Shown here one piece after another: positions 43,026 through 57,000 of a DNA stretch of 64,000 nt. Origin of the DNA: [Phialemoniopsis] sp. UDSM-2020. Taxonomy: Eukaryota > Ascomycota > Sordariomycetes > Thyridiales > Thyridiaceae. The stretch is taken from NCBI GenBank assembly GCA_018873225.1, contig JAEILZ010000007.1, forward strand, positions 2,728,001 to 2,792,000, read 5' to 3'. The notes beneath the pieces are model-generated. The model saw only the letters and a program-made list of their open reading frames with translations, searched no databases and was not told the origin of the DNA. The position numbers and the translations under genes are program-made. How positions within the stretch are numbered: position 1 is the stretch's first letter; each line of letters starts with the position of its first letter.

Positions 43026-46000
43026 ATGGCTCCAGCCGCGCCCGCCGGGGGCGGCGGCAACATCAAGGTGGTGGTGAGAGTCCGGCCTTTCAACGGGCGA
43101 GGTGTGTGCAGACGGGACTGCCCCTCCTATTTCCATGCCGTCGCGATGCTAATAGATATTTCTCGCAGAGATGGACCGCGGGGCAAAATGTATCGTCGAA
43201 ATGAAAGATAACCAGACAGTCCTGACTCCTCCGCCCGAAGCCTCTCATACCGGGAAAGGCGCCCCCAAAGACTCGGGGCAGAAGGTCTTCGCGTTCGACA
43301 AGTCCTACTGGTCCTTCGATAAGGGTGCACCGAACTACGCCGGCCAGGATAACCTCCACGACGACTTGGGGAAGCCTCTTCTAGACAACGCCTTTCAAGG
43401 CTATAACAACTGTATTTTTGCCTATGGTCAGACAGGTTCAGGAAAGTCTTACTCTATGATGGGTTACGGAAAGGACGCTGGTATCATCCCCATGATTTGC
43501 CAAGACATGTTCAAGCGGATCGGGGAACTGCAACAAGACAAGGACCTCAAGTGCACAGTGGAAGTGTCGTACCTGGAAATCTACAATGAGCGCGTCCGGG
43601 ATCTGTTGAACCCTTCGACCAAGGGAAATCTCAAGGTCCGAGAGCACCCTTCCACCGGTCCTTATGTCGAAGATTTAGCGAAGCTGGTCGTCGGTAGCTT
43701 CCAGGAGATCGAGAACTTGATGGACGAGGGTAACAAGGCGCGAACGGTCGCCGCGACAAACATGAACGAGACGTCCAGTCGAAGTCACGCCGTATTCACG
43801 CTGATGCTCACACAAAAGAAGTTCGACACCGAAACCAAGATGGAGATGGAAAAGGTCGCCAAGATCAGTCTGGTCGATTTGGCAGGTTCCGAGCGAGCGA
43901 CCTCGACCGGTGCGACGGGAGCGCGACTCAAGGAAGGTGCGGAGATCAACAGATCTCTCTCCACTCTCGGTCGTGTCATTGCTGCCCTCGCCGATCTTTC
44001 AACGGGCAAGAAAAAGAAGGGTGCTGGTGGCCAGGTACCGTACCGTGACAGTGTCTTGACTTGGCTTCTCAAGGACTCGCTAGGAGGTAACAGTATGACG
44101 GCTATGATCGCAGCCATCAGTCCGGCAGACATCAATTATGACGAGACGTTGAGTACCCTTCGCTATGCCGACTCGGCGAAGCGCATCAAGAACCACGCTG
44201 TCATCAACGAGGATGCCAATGCTCGCATGATCAGAGAATTGAAGGAGGAACTGGCTCAGCTCCGAAGCAAATTGGGCGGTGGAGGTGGTGCAGCTGGTGT
44301 CGCAACGCCGGCGGACGAGGTCTTCCCCGAGGGCACACCCTTGGAGAAACAAATCGTTAGCATCACTGCACCAGATGGAACCGTGAAGAAGGTGTCAAAG
44401 GCCGAGATCGCCGAGCAACTCAATCAAAGTGAGAAACTGCTTCAGGATTTGAACCAGACCTGGGAGCAAAAACTGCAGAAGACGGAAGAAATCCACAAGG
44501 AGCGAGAAGCAGCGCTCGAGGAACTTGGCATCAGCATCGAGAAGGGCTTCATTGGTCTCAGCACCCCGAAAAAGATGCCTCATCTGGTCAACTTGTCAGA
44601 CGATCCCCTTCTCGCCGAGTGTCTCGTGTACAACCTGAAGCCAGGAACGACGACGGTCGGCAACGTCGATTCGAATGCTGATCACCAGGCTAATATCCGA
44701 TTGAATGGTTCTCGAATCCTACACGAACACTGTTCGTTCGAGAATGCAGCGGACGGCACAGTCACTTTGATACCGCAGCCTGAAGCGGCAGTCATGGTGA
44801 ATGGAAAACGAGTCACTGAAGCGAAGCAATTGCATTCAGGATACCGAGTCATTTTGGGCGACTTCCACATCTTCAGATTCAATCATCCAATGGAGGCTCG
44901 TGCTGAGCGCGCAGAACAAAGTCTCCTGAGGCAATCCGTCACAGCAAGCCAAATGCAAAGTTTGGAGCGGACCTCACCGTCACCGAGCCCCCGGCCAGGT
45001 CACGAGAGATCCTGGAGCAAGGCGACATCTGAATTTGGTGACATAAGCCGACCAGATTCACCAGCACCGTTTCGCAACGGCCGGGATTCGGATTGGTCTT
45101 TTGCCCGGCGTGAAGCAGCCGGAGCAATTCTCGGCAGCGACCAGAACTTTGCCAGCCTCACGGACGAAGAGCTCAACGCGCTTTTCGAAGAAGTGCAACG
45201 TGTCCGTGCCGAGCGTGTGACCGGTCGAGACGGCGAGGACGATTCGGAGTCGATGGCCTCATACCCAATCCGTGAGAAGTACATGTCAACCGGGACGATC
45301 GACAATTTCTCATTGGATACTGCGCTCACCATGCCTTCAACGCCGAAACAGGGCGAGGTGGAGGACAAGATGCGTGAGGTGCGAGAAGAGATGCAAACTC
45401 AAATCGACAAGCAAAAGGAGGAGTTCCAAGACCAGCTCAAGAGCGCCGAGGCCGCTAATGTCGAGGTCGAGGAAATCAAGAAGGAGAAAGAGCGAATGGA
45501 GGACACTCTGAAGCAGTTGAAGCAGGAGATGCAGAAGCAGCTCGAGGTTCAGCGCCAAGAATTCGAGGAGAAAATCGAAAAGATGGATCCTCTGAAGCGA
45601 CCGAAGGCCAAACCGAAGCTGTCGGAAGACGAAATTGAGCGCGCGAAAGGCGTCGTCAAGCACTGGAGAGAACGGAGATATGTACAAATGGCCGAGTCGG
45701 TCCTCCAGCATGCTGCCACGCTCAAAGAAGCTCAGATTATGAGCCACGAACTCAACGAGACCGTTGTCTTTCAGTTCGCCGTTGTTGACGTCGGCCACAT
45801 ACTCTGCTCATCCTACGATATGGTCCTCAATGGCTACGGAGAGGGAGACGACATTGCACTCGAGACAGCACCGAAGCCTTGCATAGGTGTTCGTGTAATC
45901 GACTACAAGCACAGTGTCGTCCGGTTATGGAGCTTGGAGAAGCTGCACGACCGTGTGAGGCAAATGCGACAAATGCATCAGTATCTCGACCAGCCGGAGT

Positions 46001-48366
46001 ACGCCCAGCATCTGAGCCTCGACAACCCCTTTATCGAGTCATGCATGCCGGAGTTTACTTTGGTCGGTGAGGCCGATGTGCCCTTGAAAGCAGTCTTTGA
46101 GATGCGAGTCCAAGACTTCACCCTCGACGTCCTCTCTCCCTACACCTCCCACGCGATTGGCCTCATCAAGCTTGCCGTGGAACCCTCGAGCGCCCGCGCG
46201 CCGACCAACACCCTGAAATTCAACATCGTTATGCACGAGATGCTTGGGTTCGCCGAGCGCGAGGGCACTGATGTGCACGCCCAGCTTTTCATCCCTGGCG
46301 TCTCCGAAGAGGACGGCATCACAACCACCCAGATGGTCAAGGAGTTTGACGAGGGACCGATCAGGTTCGAGAGCGTTCATAGCATGACCGTTCCTCTCTT
46401 TATCCCCCAGGACGTAACTTTGCGCGTTGCAATCTTTGCTAGAGTTTCAACGATGCACCTCGACAAGCTCCTGAGCTGGGACGATATGCGCGACGCGGTG
46501 CCCCTCGCGCAGAACGGATCAAACGGCGCACGGATTGCCGAATCGCACTTCTTCACCGAGGAGAAGCACGATCTTCTTTCCAGGATACAGATCCAGGAAA
46601 TGAACGAGGATGGCGAGTATGTGCCCATTGAGGTCGCTCAGACAAGCGAGATGGACAGCGGCACGTTCCAGCTGCATCAAGGATTGCAACGCCGTATCGC
46701 TATCAATGTCACGCACAGCTCAGGCGATGCTTTGCCCTGGGACGATGTTACCTCGTTGCGAGTCGGAAAGATTCAGCTCATGGACCAGGCTGGCAAGACA
46801 CCTGATATGGGCACGCCGTCGCCAGATATCCCGCTGAAGCTAGCATCCAAACCTGTCTTCCGGCAGAACGCCAACGGCACGAGGAGCATCACCATGGTTG
46901 GCCAGTGGGACTCGAGCTTGCATAACTCTCTGCTTCTCGACCGAGTCACCGCGGATAAGTACCGCGTCCAGATGACCCTGTCCTGGGAAATCAACTCGGA
47001 GCGACTGGCCGAGCCCATGAAGTTCTCGACCAAGGTCTGCTGCCAGATCATGTCAAGGTCGTTCATTAGGCAGACGTCAATGTTTGCCTCGCTCTGGCAG
47101 AATGTCAGGTTTGTCAAGTCTACGACTGCGATCTTCACTCTCTCTATGCGGCCGGCTCCTATCAAGCGGGTCGGCGACCTTTGGAGGATGAACAGCCAGC
47201 ACGATTATGTCAAGGGAGAGGAGAACTTGACGGCCTGGACGCCTCGGGGGGTGTCTCTGGTGAGCGACTTCATCGCTGCTAGAAAGAAGAAGAGGAGGAT
47301 AGCGGAGATTGGCGCGGCACAGAACTTTCTGAAGAGGATTGGACCGCCGGAGGCGAAGAAGCCAGCGGAGGAAGGGAGTGACCAAACACATGACTCCGAT
47401 GATATCCCTCCACCCAAGCCCAAGGATAGTGATCTTGATTCCATCGACGAGTTGCTCAAGGACACGCCGGACGCTTCTCAGATCTTGTCAGCAGCTGAGG
47501 AGGCCCAACCTGCCGAGGCTTCTGAAGAACAATCAGAACAACCTGATGATGCAGACCAGTCAGAAACGCACACCGAGGCGGCAGAGCCGGAATATGACGA
47601 TGAAGAGCAGAGGGTTCTCAACAAAGCCTTGAAGCTCTGGAGGCGCTACCCCGACCCCTTGCTCCAGATCTTGAGGCCGGAAAACACCGATCCGCCAGTG
47701 AACGGTGCCCCGACGGAATCGATGACTCCCCCGAGCTTGATAACGACAATCATTCCCGTGCGGAAGAACCCCTCCGTCATGAAGGGCGGCTATCTTCTGG
47801 TGCCCAGCAACGACTCCACGCGCTGGGTCAAGCGCTTCGTAGAGCTGCGCCGGCCCTACCTCCACATCCACAACGTCACCGACGGCGACGAGGTCGCCAT
47901 CGTCAGCCTCCGCAACGCCAGGGTCGACAGTCAGCCCGGCATCCTCGGCCTCCTCGAGATGAACAACCACGCCACACACCACGACCACCTCAACGGCATC
48001 GACAACAGCGAGGAGGGATACCCTGGCGGCGACCACCAGCAGAGCAACGGCGGTTCGTTCCGCCCGAGCCACCGGCGCACCTCGTCGGGCCGCCTCATCT
48101 CGACCATCTGGACGGGCACGGGCGGGTCGTCGACGCACCACCACCCGAGCCAGGGGCTGACGCGCCTCAGCGACCGCCTGCAGGCCGGCGTGTTCGCCAT
48201 CTACGGGACGGACAACACGTGGCTGTTCGCGGCGCGCAGCGAGCGCGACAAGCTCGACTGGATCTTCCGCATCGACCAGAGCTTCGTGTCGGGCAGCGGC
48301 AGCGTGAGCGGCACGGCGAGCCCGCGGCCCGGCGCTGAGGACGACTTTGCCAACGGCGAGTACTGA
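43026..48366 (+). CDS. Kinesin-3 motor, Unc-104/KIF1 type
   Basis: Two exons, 43026-43101 and 43169-48366, encode 1757 aa; the 67-nt intron has GTGTGT and GCTAAT signals. Kinesin-3 carries early endosomes and vesicles to microtubule plus ends in hyphae. Domains: N-terminal motor with IKVVVRVRPFN, P-loop GQTGSGKS (112-119), NETSSRSHAVF (switch I), VDLAGSE (switch II) and a Lys-rich loop 12 (TGKKKKGAGG) as in KIF1A; a neck coil; an FHA domain (about 505-590, GTTTVGN and RILHEHCSF); coiled coil (about 755-832); KIF1B-like and kinesin-associated middle regions (VSYLEIYN belongs to the motor; YAQHLSLDNPF to the middle); an acidic linker; and a C-terminal PH domain (about 1562-1733, KGGYLLVPSND to RDKLDWIFRID) that binds phosphoinositides on cargo. 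Length fits Aspergillus UncA and animal Unc-104. Confidence 0.95.
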
Positions 48367-49220
48367 AGGAATGAAGGAAAGCTACTCGGCCACATGATGC
48401 TGCTATCAGATGAGCAGCGACTACCTACGTACAGAACTTTACTTTTCTTTTGTTTTCTCTTTACGCAAGAGTGTATACCACCAAAGACAACAAACCAACA
48501 CCGAACGAAGCAAGCAAGCAAGCACGCACGCACTTGTCCTTTTTCCTTGATCTGCGACTACAAGCTTATACCCCAGTTGAAGGAGGTTCTCGACCATACC
48601 CACACAGTTTGCATGATACACCATCTCCCTTTGGCTTCGTGTCGGGAGTGAGTGATTGAGAGGAGGAGAGCGGCAGGGATACACGGGGTCGTCAAGAGAT
48701 TGTCGACCTGGTGCTGATAGAGCGGAGGGATACGTCTTTTGGGGCGCCTGGGTGGTTTGGGATTTTCTCCTTTTTTCAAGCCCTCAGGGTTGAAACATTT
48801 GGCTACCAAATTTTCTTTTCCCCTTAGCGGTTTGGATGATGATGTCTCCCCTTGTATGATAAAACCTGGCTGGACCTGCAATTAATGACAGAGAAATACG
48901 TGAGAGTGGTTAACGCCTGTGCACTTGCTGTGAACATTAACGTGTGACATTAGTCGGGACGTGTTAGTCCTCGTTTAATTTGCATGTGTCACTGCCAGGT
49001 TGCAAGTTGACATGGTCAGTGACAAAGGGGTGCCGTCTCGAGGTCGGATGATGGTGACACATGGTCTTAAATAATACATTGTCGTGGCTATAAATGTGTT
49101 TGATACAAGAAGTCCCAAGGCCACGGATATATCATCACAAGGGGTTTCTTTATGCTTATTTTACTTGATTTTTCAACATATAGTACGACTACACTACATC
49201 AGAAGAAAAGAAGACACACA
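48367..49220. other. Convergent intergenic region between kinesin-3 and the M1 aminopeptidase
   Basis: 854 bp with no gene seen. It includes four AAGC units followed by ACGC units at about 48508-48531. AT-rich towards 49200. Confidence 0.6.
48508..48531. repeat. (AAGC)4 with flanking (ACGC) units
   Basis: Short tetranucleotide repeat in the presumed kinesin 3' UTR. Confidence 0.75.
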
Positions 49221-51339
49221 CTACGCCTTCTTCTCCGCCAGCCCCAAGTCCTTCTCCACCATGGCGCGGCAGATGGGGTGGTAAAAGTCGCGGTTCTTCT
49301 CAAAGGTCCGCAGCGCCAGCTCGCGGTCGGCCTTGTTGAGCTCGCGGAACAGGGGGCGGACGTACTTCATGCGCCCGACCTGGCCCAGCAGCTCGGCCAC
49401 CCCTTCGTAGGCGCCCGAGTCGCGGCTGCGCAGCGCGATGAGGTAGTAGGCCGAGAGCAGCTCGACGTTCTTGGTCTGCGAGGCCGTCAGGCCGTACGCG
49501 CGGCCGAGCTGCTGGGAGCGCTCGACGGAGAGGGCGTCCTTGGCGTCCTGCAGGCTGCCGAGGAGGACGAGTTTCTGGTTTGCGGTCCAGGAGGACACGT
49601 CTGAGGGGTTGGGGGTGAATGTCTGCGGAGCATTGGAGTGTCAGTTGGGCTGTTGCTTGGCTCGCTGATTGTCTTTATGGGGGTTGCGAACTTACGGGGT
49701 CCTTCCACTTCTCCGCCAGTGCGTAGCACACATCGATCATGGACGTGTCAAAGTCGGGCTTGGGCGGCAGGCCGCGGCTGTAGAAGCGGCCCTCCCAGTC
49801 GATGCCCGCCAGCTTGTCCTTGAGGTCGGCGTACTCGGGCTTGCCAAAGAACTCGAGGAAGGTGTCTTTAAAGTCATACGAGTCGAGCGACTTGTTGGTG
49901 TACTTTTCAAAGTAGTGCGGGATGAACTTGTCAAAGTTTTGCCTGCCGACGAGCCGGTCGAGGTACCAGACCATGTGGAAGCCCTTCTCGTAGGGCACGG
50001 TGCTGAAGGCGTCGTCCGGGTCGATCCCGGTGTGGTCGATGCACAGCTGCGTAAAGACGTGATCGGCGCCAAACTGCTGCACCGTGTCCTCGAGGTGCTT
50101 CCAGCCAATGACGGCCGAAAAGTCGAAATAGGCGTCGCCGCGAACGGCGGCCATGATGCGGCGCTCGAGGTACATGGTCCAGCCCTCGTTGAGCCAGTAG
50201 TGCTCCCAGGAGCACGAGGTGACGAGGTTGCCGCTCCAGCTGTGCGACAGCTCGTGGGCGATGACCTCGACGTTCTCGCGGTCGCCGCTGATGATGGTCG
50301 GCGTGGCGAACGTGAAGACGGGGTTCTCCATGCCGCCGTAGGGGAAACTGGGCGGCAGGACGAGCACGTTGTACTCGCCCCAGCGGTAGGGGAAGACGAG
50401 CTTCTCGACGACGTCCATGAACTTGGGCATGTCCTCCTGCAGCTCCCACTGGCACTCCTCGAGCTCGTTGGGCCCCGTGGCGACGACGGACCTGGGGCCG
50501 ATGGGCGCGGTGGCGATGTCGCCCGAGGCGAGGGCGAAGAGGTACGACGGGATGGGCACCTTTTGCACGAAGCGGTAGAGGCCGTCCTTGCCCTGCTCCG
50601 CCGCGTCGACGGCGGGGACGCCGCTGGCGACGACGACGTAGGGCGACTTGATGTTGAAGTCGTACGTCGACTTGACATCGGGCGTGTCCTGGCAGGGGAA
50701 TAGCGAGCGGTTGTGGATCGCCTGGCACTGGGAGAACATGAAGGGTGCCTTCTTGTTGGACGTCTGGGCCGGGGTCAACCACTGTAGGGCGGAGCACTTG
50801 CTCGTCGTGGCGACCTCCATCTCGAGCAAGATGGTCTCCCCCTTGGGGGCGCCTTGGGGGATGTCCACGTGCAGCGGGGAGCCGAGCGGCCCCGTGCGGC
50901 CCTTGATGGTGAACTGGGCGGCCGAGCCGCCGACCTTGACGGAGCGGACATCGACATGGCTGGAGTCGAGGACGATCTCCTGGCTCTGGCCGTCGGTGCG
51001 GCTCTCGAGCTCGAGCACGACGGAGCCCTTGAGCGCCTGGCCCTCAAAGTCGACCTCAAAGTTGACGGTCGTGTGCCGGGTCAGCCAGGCGTCATAGTTG
51101 GACTGGGTGCTGGGGTCGCGCTTGGCCATGTTGCGCGTGTAAAAGGACCGGGCCTGGACGTAGCTGGAGGGCCGGCGTGGCTGGTGGCGGGCGTACGACT
51201 GGTGCTTCAGTCTCGGCGCCGGCGGTTTGAGGGCGGGGCTAAGCCTGGATCCGGGCAGTACGGCCGTACACAGATATCTCGGTAGTAGCGGCGAGGCGGC
51301 TCGTCTGAGGCTGGGGCTGAGGGAGACGAGAGGCCGCAT
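49221..51339 (-). CDS. M1 zinc aminopeptidase, leukotriene A4 hydrolase homologue
   Basis: Two exons, 51339-49696 and 49622-49221, encode 681 aa; the 73-nt intron has GTAAGT, AACTGAC and GCAG. Fungal LTA4H-type proteins act as aminopeptidases and can hydrolyse epoxides. Visible are the exopeptidase motif GGMENP, the zinc site HELSHSW with the third ligand Glu in WLNEGWT, ALQWLTPAQT near the N-domain, SQCQAIHNRSLFPCQDTP, and the all-helical C-terminal domain in exon 2 (LDEKAE-like NKADRELALRTFEKNRDFYHPICRAMVEKDL). The first 70 residues are Arg-, Ser- and Pro-rich and lack acidic residues until MAKRDPSTQSNYD (Met71, 51129), so the full-length form may be imported into mitochondria and a shorter form, starting at Met71, may be cytosolic. 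Length without the extension matches the family. Confidence 0.93.
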
Positions 51340-54022
51340 GTGTTTCGGCTGTTGATGCTGCCGGACTGAGACTCAAAAGTGCTGGCAAATTGACCTCGTG
51401 ATGCGGTCGTTCAAGTGACCTTCCGGCTTTGGCAGGCGACGTCACTGGGTCCGGTTCGCTGTGGAGTTTTGTTGCACTGTCATTCGTCAATTCTGGATTT
51501 CGTGCCCGCGTGCCGTCCCGAGAGAAAATGCTCCGATCTCTGCTTTTACGCCGCAGATTTCCGCCCGAGGAAACCCGCTGGGACGGACGCTACATGCGGG
51601 TTTAGCCTCAGGCTTTCACTTCAGGCTTTCATTGGTGCTGGAGGCTACCTAATGTCAAAGAAAAGGGGGGATACGAGACCCCTGGAAAAACACAAAAGAT
51701 TGGCACCTGTCAAGGCACGCACGCGTGATAACATCATTAGCGTACAGCTACCAAGCTTTTTTGCCTTTTCCCAATGTTGAGTATTTACGGGGGTGGTGGC
51801 CTCGATGCCCACGATGAATGGCTGGTGGCAAGGGGAGTTGGAGGAGCAAGGAGATGGGAGGTTACAGCATTTCGGCCCGGCCTTTGCACCATTGTTTCGT
51901 CTGCTTCCAAGCCTGTTTCTAGCGCTTCTCCCAAGGTTCCCAAGGCACTCTTTAGGTGGTGAGGGATTCCCTGACAGCTGTCACACTGTTCGACAGGATG
52001 CCCTTGTCCTGTCCACAAGGCCCTGCATCGCGGCCCCGTCCATCTGAGACACCCTTATCGTCTTCAGATAGATTGCAGACAAGCTTCTTGCCTTGATTTC
52101 AACAGATTTGACGGCAATGCGCCAAGATGTGTTGACGATGATGAGATGAACTCCATGACCAAGAATTGAGTCCGTGAAGCAGGGAGCGTGGTCATTGTCC
52201 GGCGCCCCTGGACTGGTAACCCAAGAGAGCAGGGCCTGGCCGAGTCTGACTCCCATGCACTCCTGTCACAGACAGACTCAGAGCTCACAAAAAGCACTGT
52301 CCAAGCCACCAAAGATATTTTGGGACTGGATGCAGTGCACTTAACCGTGCGCCACCGCGAACCACCGGGGTCGGTGGGACGTCCTCCTGAAACAGAGCTG
52401 CTCGTCTTGGCGATTCATCCGACCTCTCTCCTCTTCCCTTCGTTTCGTCTCCCTTTTTTACGCTTTTCAATGCCGTCCCAAGGACCCTTCAAACAGAGCG
52501 GAGAGAGTCTACCGTACAAGGCACGAAACAACTCCTTACTTGGGACGAAAAAATCAGGTCAAAACGTGAGAGCCAAGAGACCGCAGGTCCACGATAGCAG
52601 GTTTAGGCGAGCCCGCCCACAGTCTCCCGCCCGCCGGTGGTTTGAAGCACGGCAGGGATCCGTCTAGTCTCTTTGGCCCCATCGTGAATCTCGCAAACGC
52701 GCTTTAGGGAATGCTCGACAGGCACAAACACAGATAACGTCAGGGCATCCACGTCTAATTCCGCGCCCCTAGACACCTCTAGTCTTGCACTGGATCGAAA
52801 TTTCCGCGTGGGAGACCTGAGACCGTCGAGGGGGACCCAGAAGCTTAATAGCTCCTCTCTCAGCAGCCCCTTGAGGGTTCTCCGAAGCCATCAACGATGA
52901 TCGCGGCCGCAACAGGCTCTCTCATCTAACCAACCAGTACGGTTTGGGAAAGTACTTCGTCCTCCTGTTGGGGGGACCGGACCCGGCCGGAAGCCTGGGC
53001 CCGCTGCAGAATTCCTTTCCCCCGGGGCATCGGGGGGCCAGACCAGACCTCTTTGGGGCATGGTGTAGATGCTGTTGGGCAAAATTATGTGCAGCACAAG
53101 TGTCTGACGAAGGAAAAAAGCCTCGCCCCGGCCCGTAGCAGTGGGTTCGGGGATGGCTATTTTCGTCAGCTTCGCTTAAAATCTGCCACGCCCAACAGAC
53201 AGACAGGCAAGCAAGCACTCGTCTCGGGTGCAGCGTCCTGGCAACCCCTCCAGCTCCCAGCCTCGAATCCCCCCCTCCATGCTCACGATCCAGATAGGCA
53301 AAGCGTGTAGATGCCCCTTTTCCCATGGCTCCTGTCCACAGGATTGAATAGGAAGGCGATTTCGTCACAATGCAGTAGTTTGTAAGCCTCACCAGGAGGG
53401 ATGGGGAAGTGCAAACATGTAATCTCGGCGATATTTTTCGCATGTCAATTCCCTGGCACGCCTCGACTGCCATCTGGGGAAAAAGAGAGGCAAACCCCCA
53501 TGACTAGGTCTGACACTTTGTCATCGAAAAAGCAATCGCTGTGTCCAGGCGTTCATGCAAGGTCAATCGCTTTGATCAACGACCCCTCAATCATGCATTC
53601 GGGGAGTGTCATGCCATTGGCCGTCATGTACCTATTTCATCAGAGCGCTGCTTGGTGTGAGCCTGGACCAGGCGAAAACAACACCAGAGTTTGGTCGAGA
53701 TTAGGACGTCTGTTCGCGCAAAGCGTCCCCCCGCCGTGATAATATCTGTTAGCCGCCATGACACCGCGGAATGGCTTCCAGCCTGGTTTTCGTCTCCATA
53801 TACTAACACGGATTATGATCGACCCCGCACCGGTATGAAATTGAAGGAGGCTTCTCGTGGATAAGTCTTGATGGGCGGGCAGACGGGCACGGGCATTGAG
53901 ACCCTTTGATCGTCTTTTGATGCATAAGATCCATCTTAATAGAGACGTTAATTGTTTCCCTCTAGACATGGCCATGCAAAGCCGTTAGCTCATTGAAACA
54001 GAGAAACAATGGGACAAACTCG

Positions 54023-54054
54023 GGGAACGGCACATCAGATCAGGTGCCGTTCCC
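54023..54054. repeat. Perfect inverted repeat, 11-bp arms with 10-nt loop
   Basis: GGGAACGGCAC (54023-54033) and GTGCCGTTCCC (54044-54054) are exact reverse complements. The loop is a duplicated ATCAG. The G/C-rich stem would fold strongly in RNA; it could also be a protein-binding palindrome. Confidence 0.85.
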
Positions 54055-57000
54055 AATTCATGCCGCACTGCCGAAACACGGACAGCGATGTTTGCAAAAG
54101 CTGCAAAGAAGAAAGTCTTGGTGTTGCAGTCGTCTTTGCTAGGACATTGGCGTCTTGGGCAGCTCCAGCTTGGATCTTCACGTCAATGTCCATATTCGCC
54201 TTCAACATTGTACCTGATGCCCCACGCCGCTGGGTTGGCGGCTGTCAGCCACCTTGATTAGCTTGTCTCAGGTCCCTGAAGCAGACCACTAGCTCCCCAT
54301 ACCTTCCGGGGGACTAGTCCAAGAGGGAAAGTAAGCTTGAACTAGTTCGTCTGTTTGTTCCGCCGCCATGTGGCCCGTGTTCGATTACGGAAGTATTTCG
54401 TATTGCACAGAGGACATTGAGGGTGATAAGAGTACTCTCATCAAGGCGGCCGCGGGTGAAGAGTAAGCGCGGCGACCTATCCAATGGATCTCGAGATGTC
54501 TGCAATGTGATGTGAGTATGAGCCGGAAGGAGTAACGTCGATATGAATTCTAAGCAGTGTGTGTGTGTGGTAATTGACTTGATGCTTCGGCCTAATTGTT
54601 TACTGATTGTAAGTAGGTGGTGTATTGTGATATCCGGCAATGAGATCAAGCAGACACCGAATGCCAACTGTGGTACTTGCTAATCAGTGCAGTCAAGTTG
54701 ATCAGTATCAAGATTGAGTATCCCGGCATGGCGGAAGGGTTTTCGACACAACCGGGTTCCCCCTTGATGGTACATCGTCAACATCGTACGATGCAGTGCG
54801 GAGTTGTGACTTCGAATTGATGAAAAGTCTGGGCCGGTGCGTGCGCAGGGACCACATGGGTGCTTTCCAGGTCTCGTTTCGTCCAGTCTAAGTGCTTGCA
54901 TCGTCTTTGCCGCCGTCGCGGCAAGAGATGAGGGATGACCCGCTTCGCGATCCCGTCTTTCATCGTCTGCACAGATGGCCAAGTTCAAAGCTCCCATGCA
55001 GGCGATCCGATGCTTTTCATGCAAGCTCTTCCGCCAGGCTTAATGAGCCTGTGATATTAACCAGTCTGTGCTCAATTGACTAAAATTCAAGATGGCGGGG
55101 TAGTTGAATGCCTCAAGCACAAACAGCGTAGTCACTGTCCATTGATATGCCCATGACGCTGGAGCTGAGAGACCGAGACGGTGACGTCTTCCCAAAAAGT
55201 GCTGTCTCTGTTGCTGTACTCCATAAGGCAGTCCCAAGGCTCCGGTGAATGGAGACAATGCTATTCTGAGGTGCCGAGCTGGAGCTCCGAATACGGAAGG
55301 TCGGTGCCGCTTGCTGGCCTGTGTGACGGGGTGAGCAATCACAGCGGCTTTTGTTTGCTGTGTCTTGAAGCAGTGTATTTCGTTTCACACCACAATTCAC
55401 AGACTTTACCAGGGTCCCTTGTCAGATTCAAACAGCGGCCCTCAACCGATAGGCCCTCCGACATCACGACCAGGGGTGAGGCAGAGATCCTGAGCCATAA
55501 TGCAGATATTATCCATGGACCCTTGAGGGTAATCGGGCAGATCGCGGCCTCGAGACTGTACCAGAGAGTCGGTTCCAACTGCCAACCAACACCACAATTG
55601 AATCTGTGAGACTGGAACACCATGTGGCTGCGTGATGGTGATACCTGCAAGTATTGAGTTGTTGCCCAGTAAATGCGGTCTCAGTCTGTTCGGTCTTATG
55701 AGTGCAGGAAGGGGCAGATTTCTACTCGCATGTTAGATCATAAATATGCCTGGCGCATGTCGGTCTCGAACTACAAACACTCAGATCACCTCCTACGTAT
55801 TGGCCCAGCAAACGGTTGCTGCCATGTTGTGCTCACTCTCCTTTCTCAACCACTTGAAGACATCTGCACTATCTCTGTGGTACCGGCGCAATGTGATCAG
55901 CGACCATTTGTGACGTTATTGATGCGCATCAGTCGCATTCATTGTCTTGTCGCTCGCTCATCACTGTGCTGGGCTCTGCAGAAGCTAAGAGGTGATTGCA
56001 ACTCTGCACTGTGACAAGACAAGCGCTCGCTGCGCGGTGATAGGGGAAAGCCAATTTTGATGCCGTAGACCGTTACAGGAGCCGGGTTTCTGCAAGAGCC
56101 AGCCCATGCTACGGAGCTTTTTGAAACAGGGCTTCTTGCATTGCAGAACTAGCTTCGAGAGATCTGAACGACTGCAAGAGATAAGTGCTGGAGGAGATCA
56201 GACGAACAAGGGCCTGCGATTCTCTTGCAGGTCTGCGATGCAGATACAGTCATGCTTGCCGATGCAGATGGCCGCTGAAGCGCCAATGTGGTCAGTGTTG
56301 AATTTAGCTGCTGCAATCTACTGTAGTCTTTTCCTTCTTCCATTGATGTCCAAGAGAAAGGATTGTTCTGAAGAGAACGTACTCCGTACAATGGACACAC
56401 CCTGATCAGAAAAAACGTGTTCGGCAAGGTTCACCCCTGTTAATGGGTGGTCGGAGACATGTTGGGCGGGGAATTTCCTCGACCACAGTGGATCAGCCCG
56501 AACCGACAGCCACTTTGCTGCCCTCAAGAGAGTCTGTGACAAAGTTTCCCTGCCATTTGAAACAAAGGCAGAGCCGAAACAAACGTACTTCCCGTTGCCG
56601 GTCGTGAATCTTGTCCGGGAACACGTTGATAATCTCGCTGTCGGCAATAGCATAACCAGGCATGCGCAGTCGCTTGTGATTATGGGAAACTCCCACGTCA
56701 ATCCTCATTAATCAAAGGAACAGCTCTGTGCTGTGTTGCAGGGACTCGTGACGATACCCTGGAGGATCGCGAACTGTCAGACAGGCATCACAGCGATGAG
56801 AAGATCTCTTTTCCTATTTGAGGCTCGGTTAGAGAAGAGAAACTGATGACGGGGGGAAGCTTCAAGGCCCCCTTTGCTCACATCTTTTGTATATACCAGG
56901 GAGTCCCTGCCCACAGGGACCCCATGCCCTGCACCGCACTGGCCGCACACGGGTTTCTGCACAGATTTGGCAACCTTCGCCGCTTTTCTAGGCGTTGAGC

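Noticed and set aside
49669..50703. Plus-strand frame of about 344 codons opposite the M1 aminopeptidase
   Set aside because: Same reason: GC-rich antisense frame with repetitive composition and no recognisable family.
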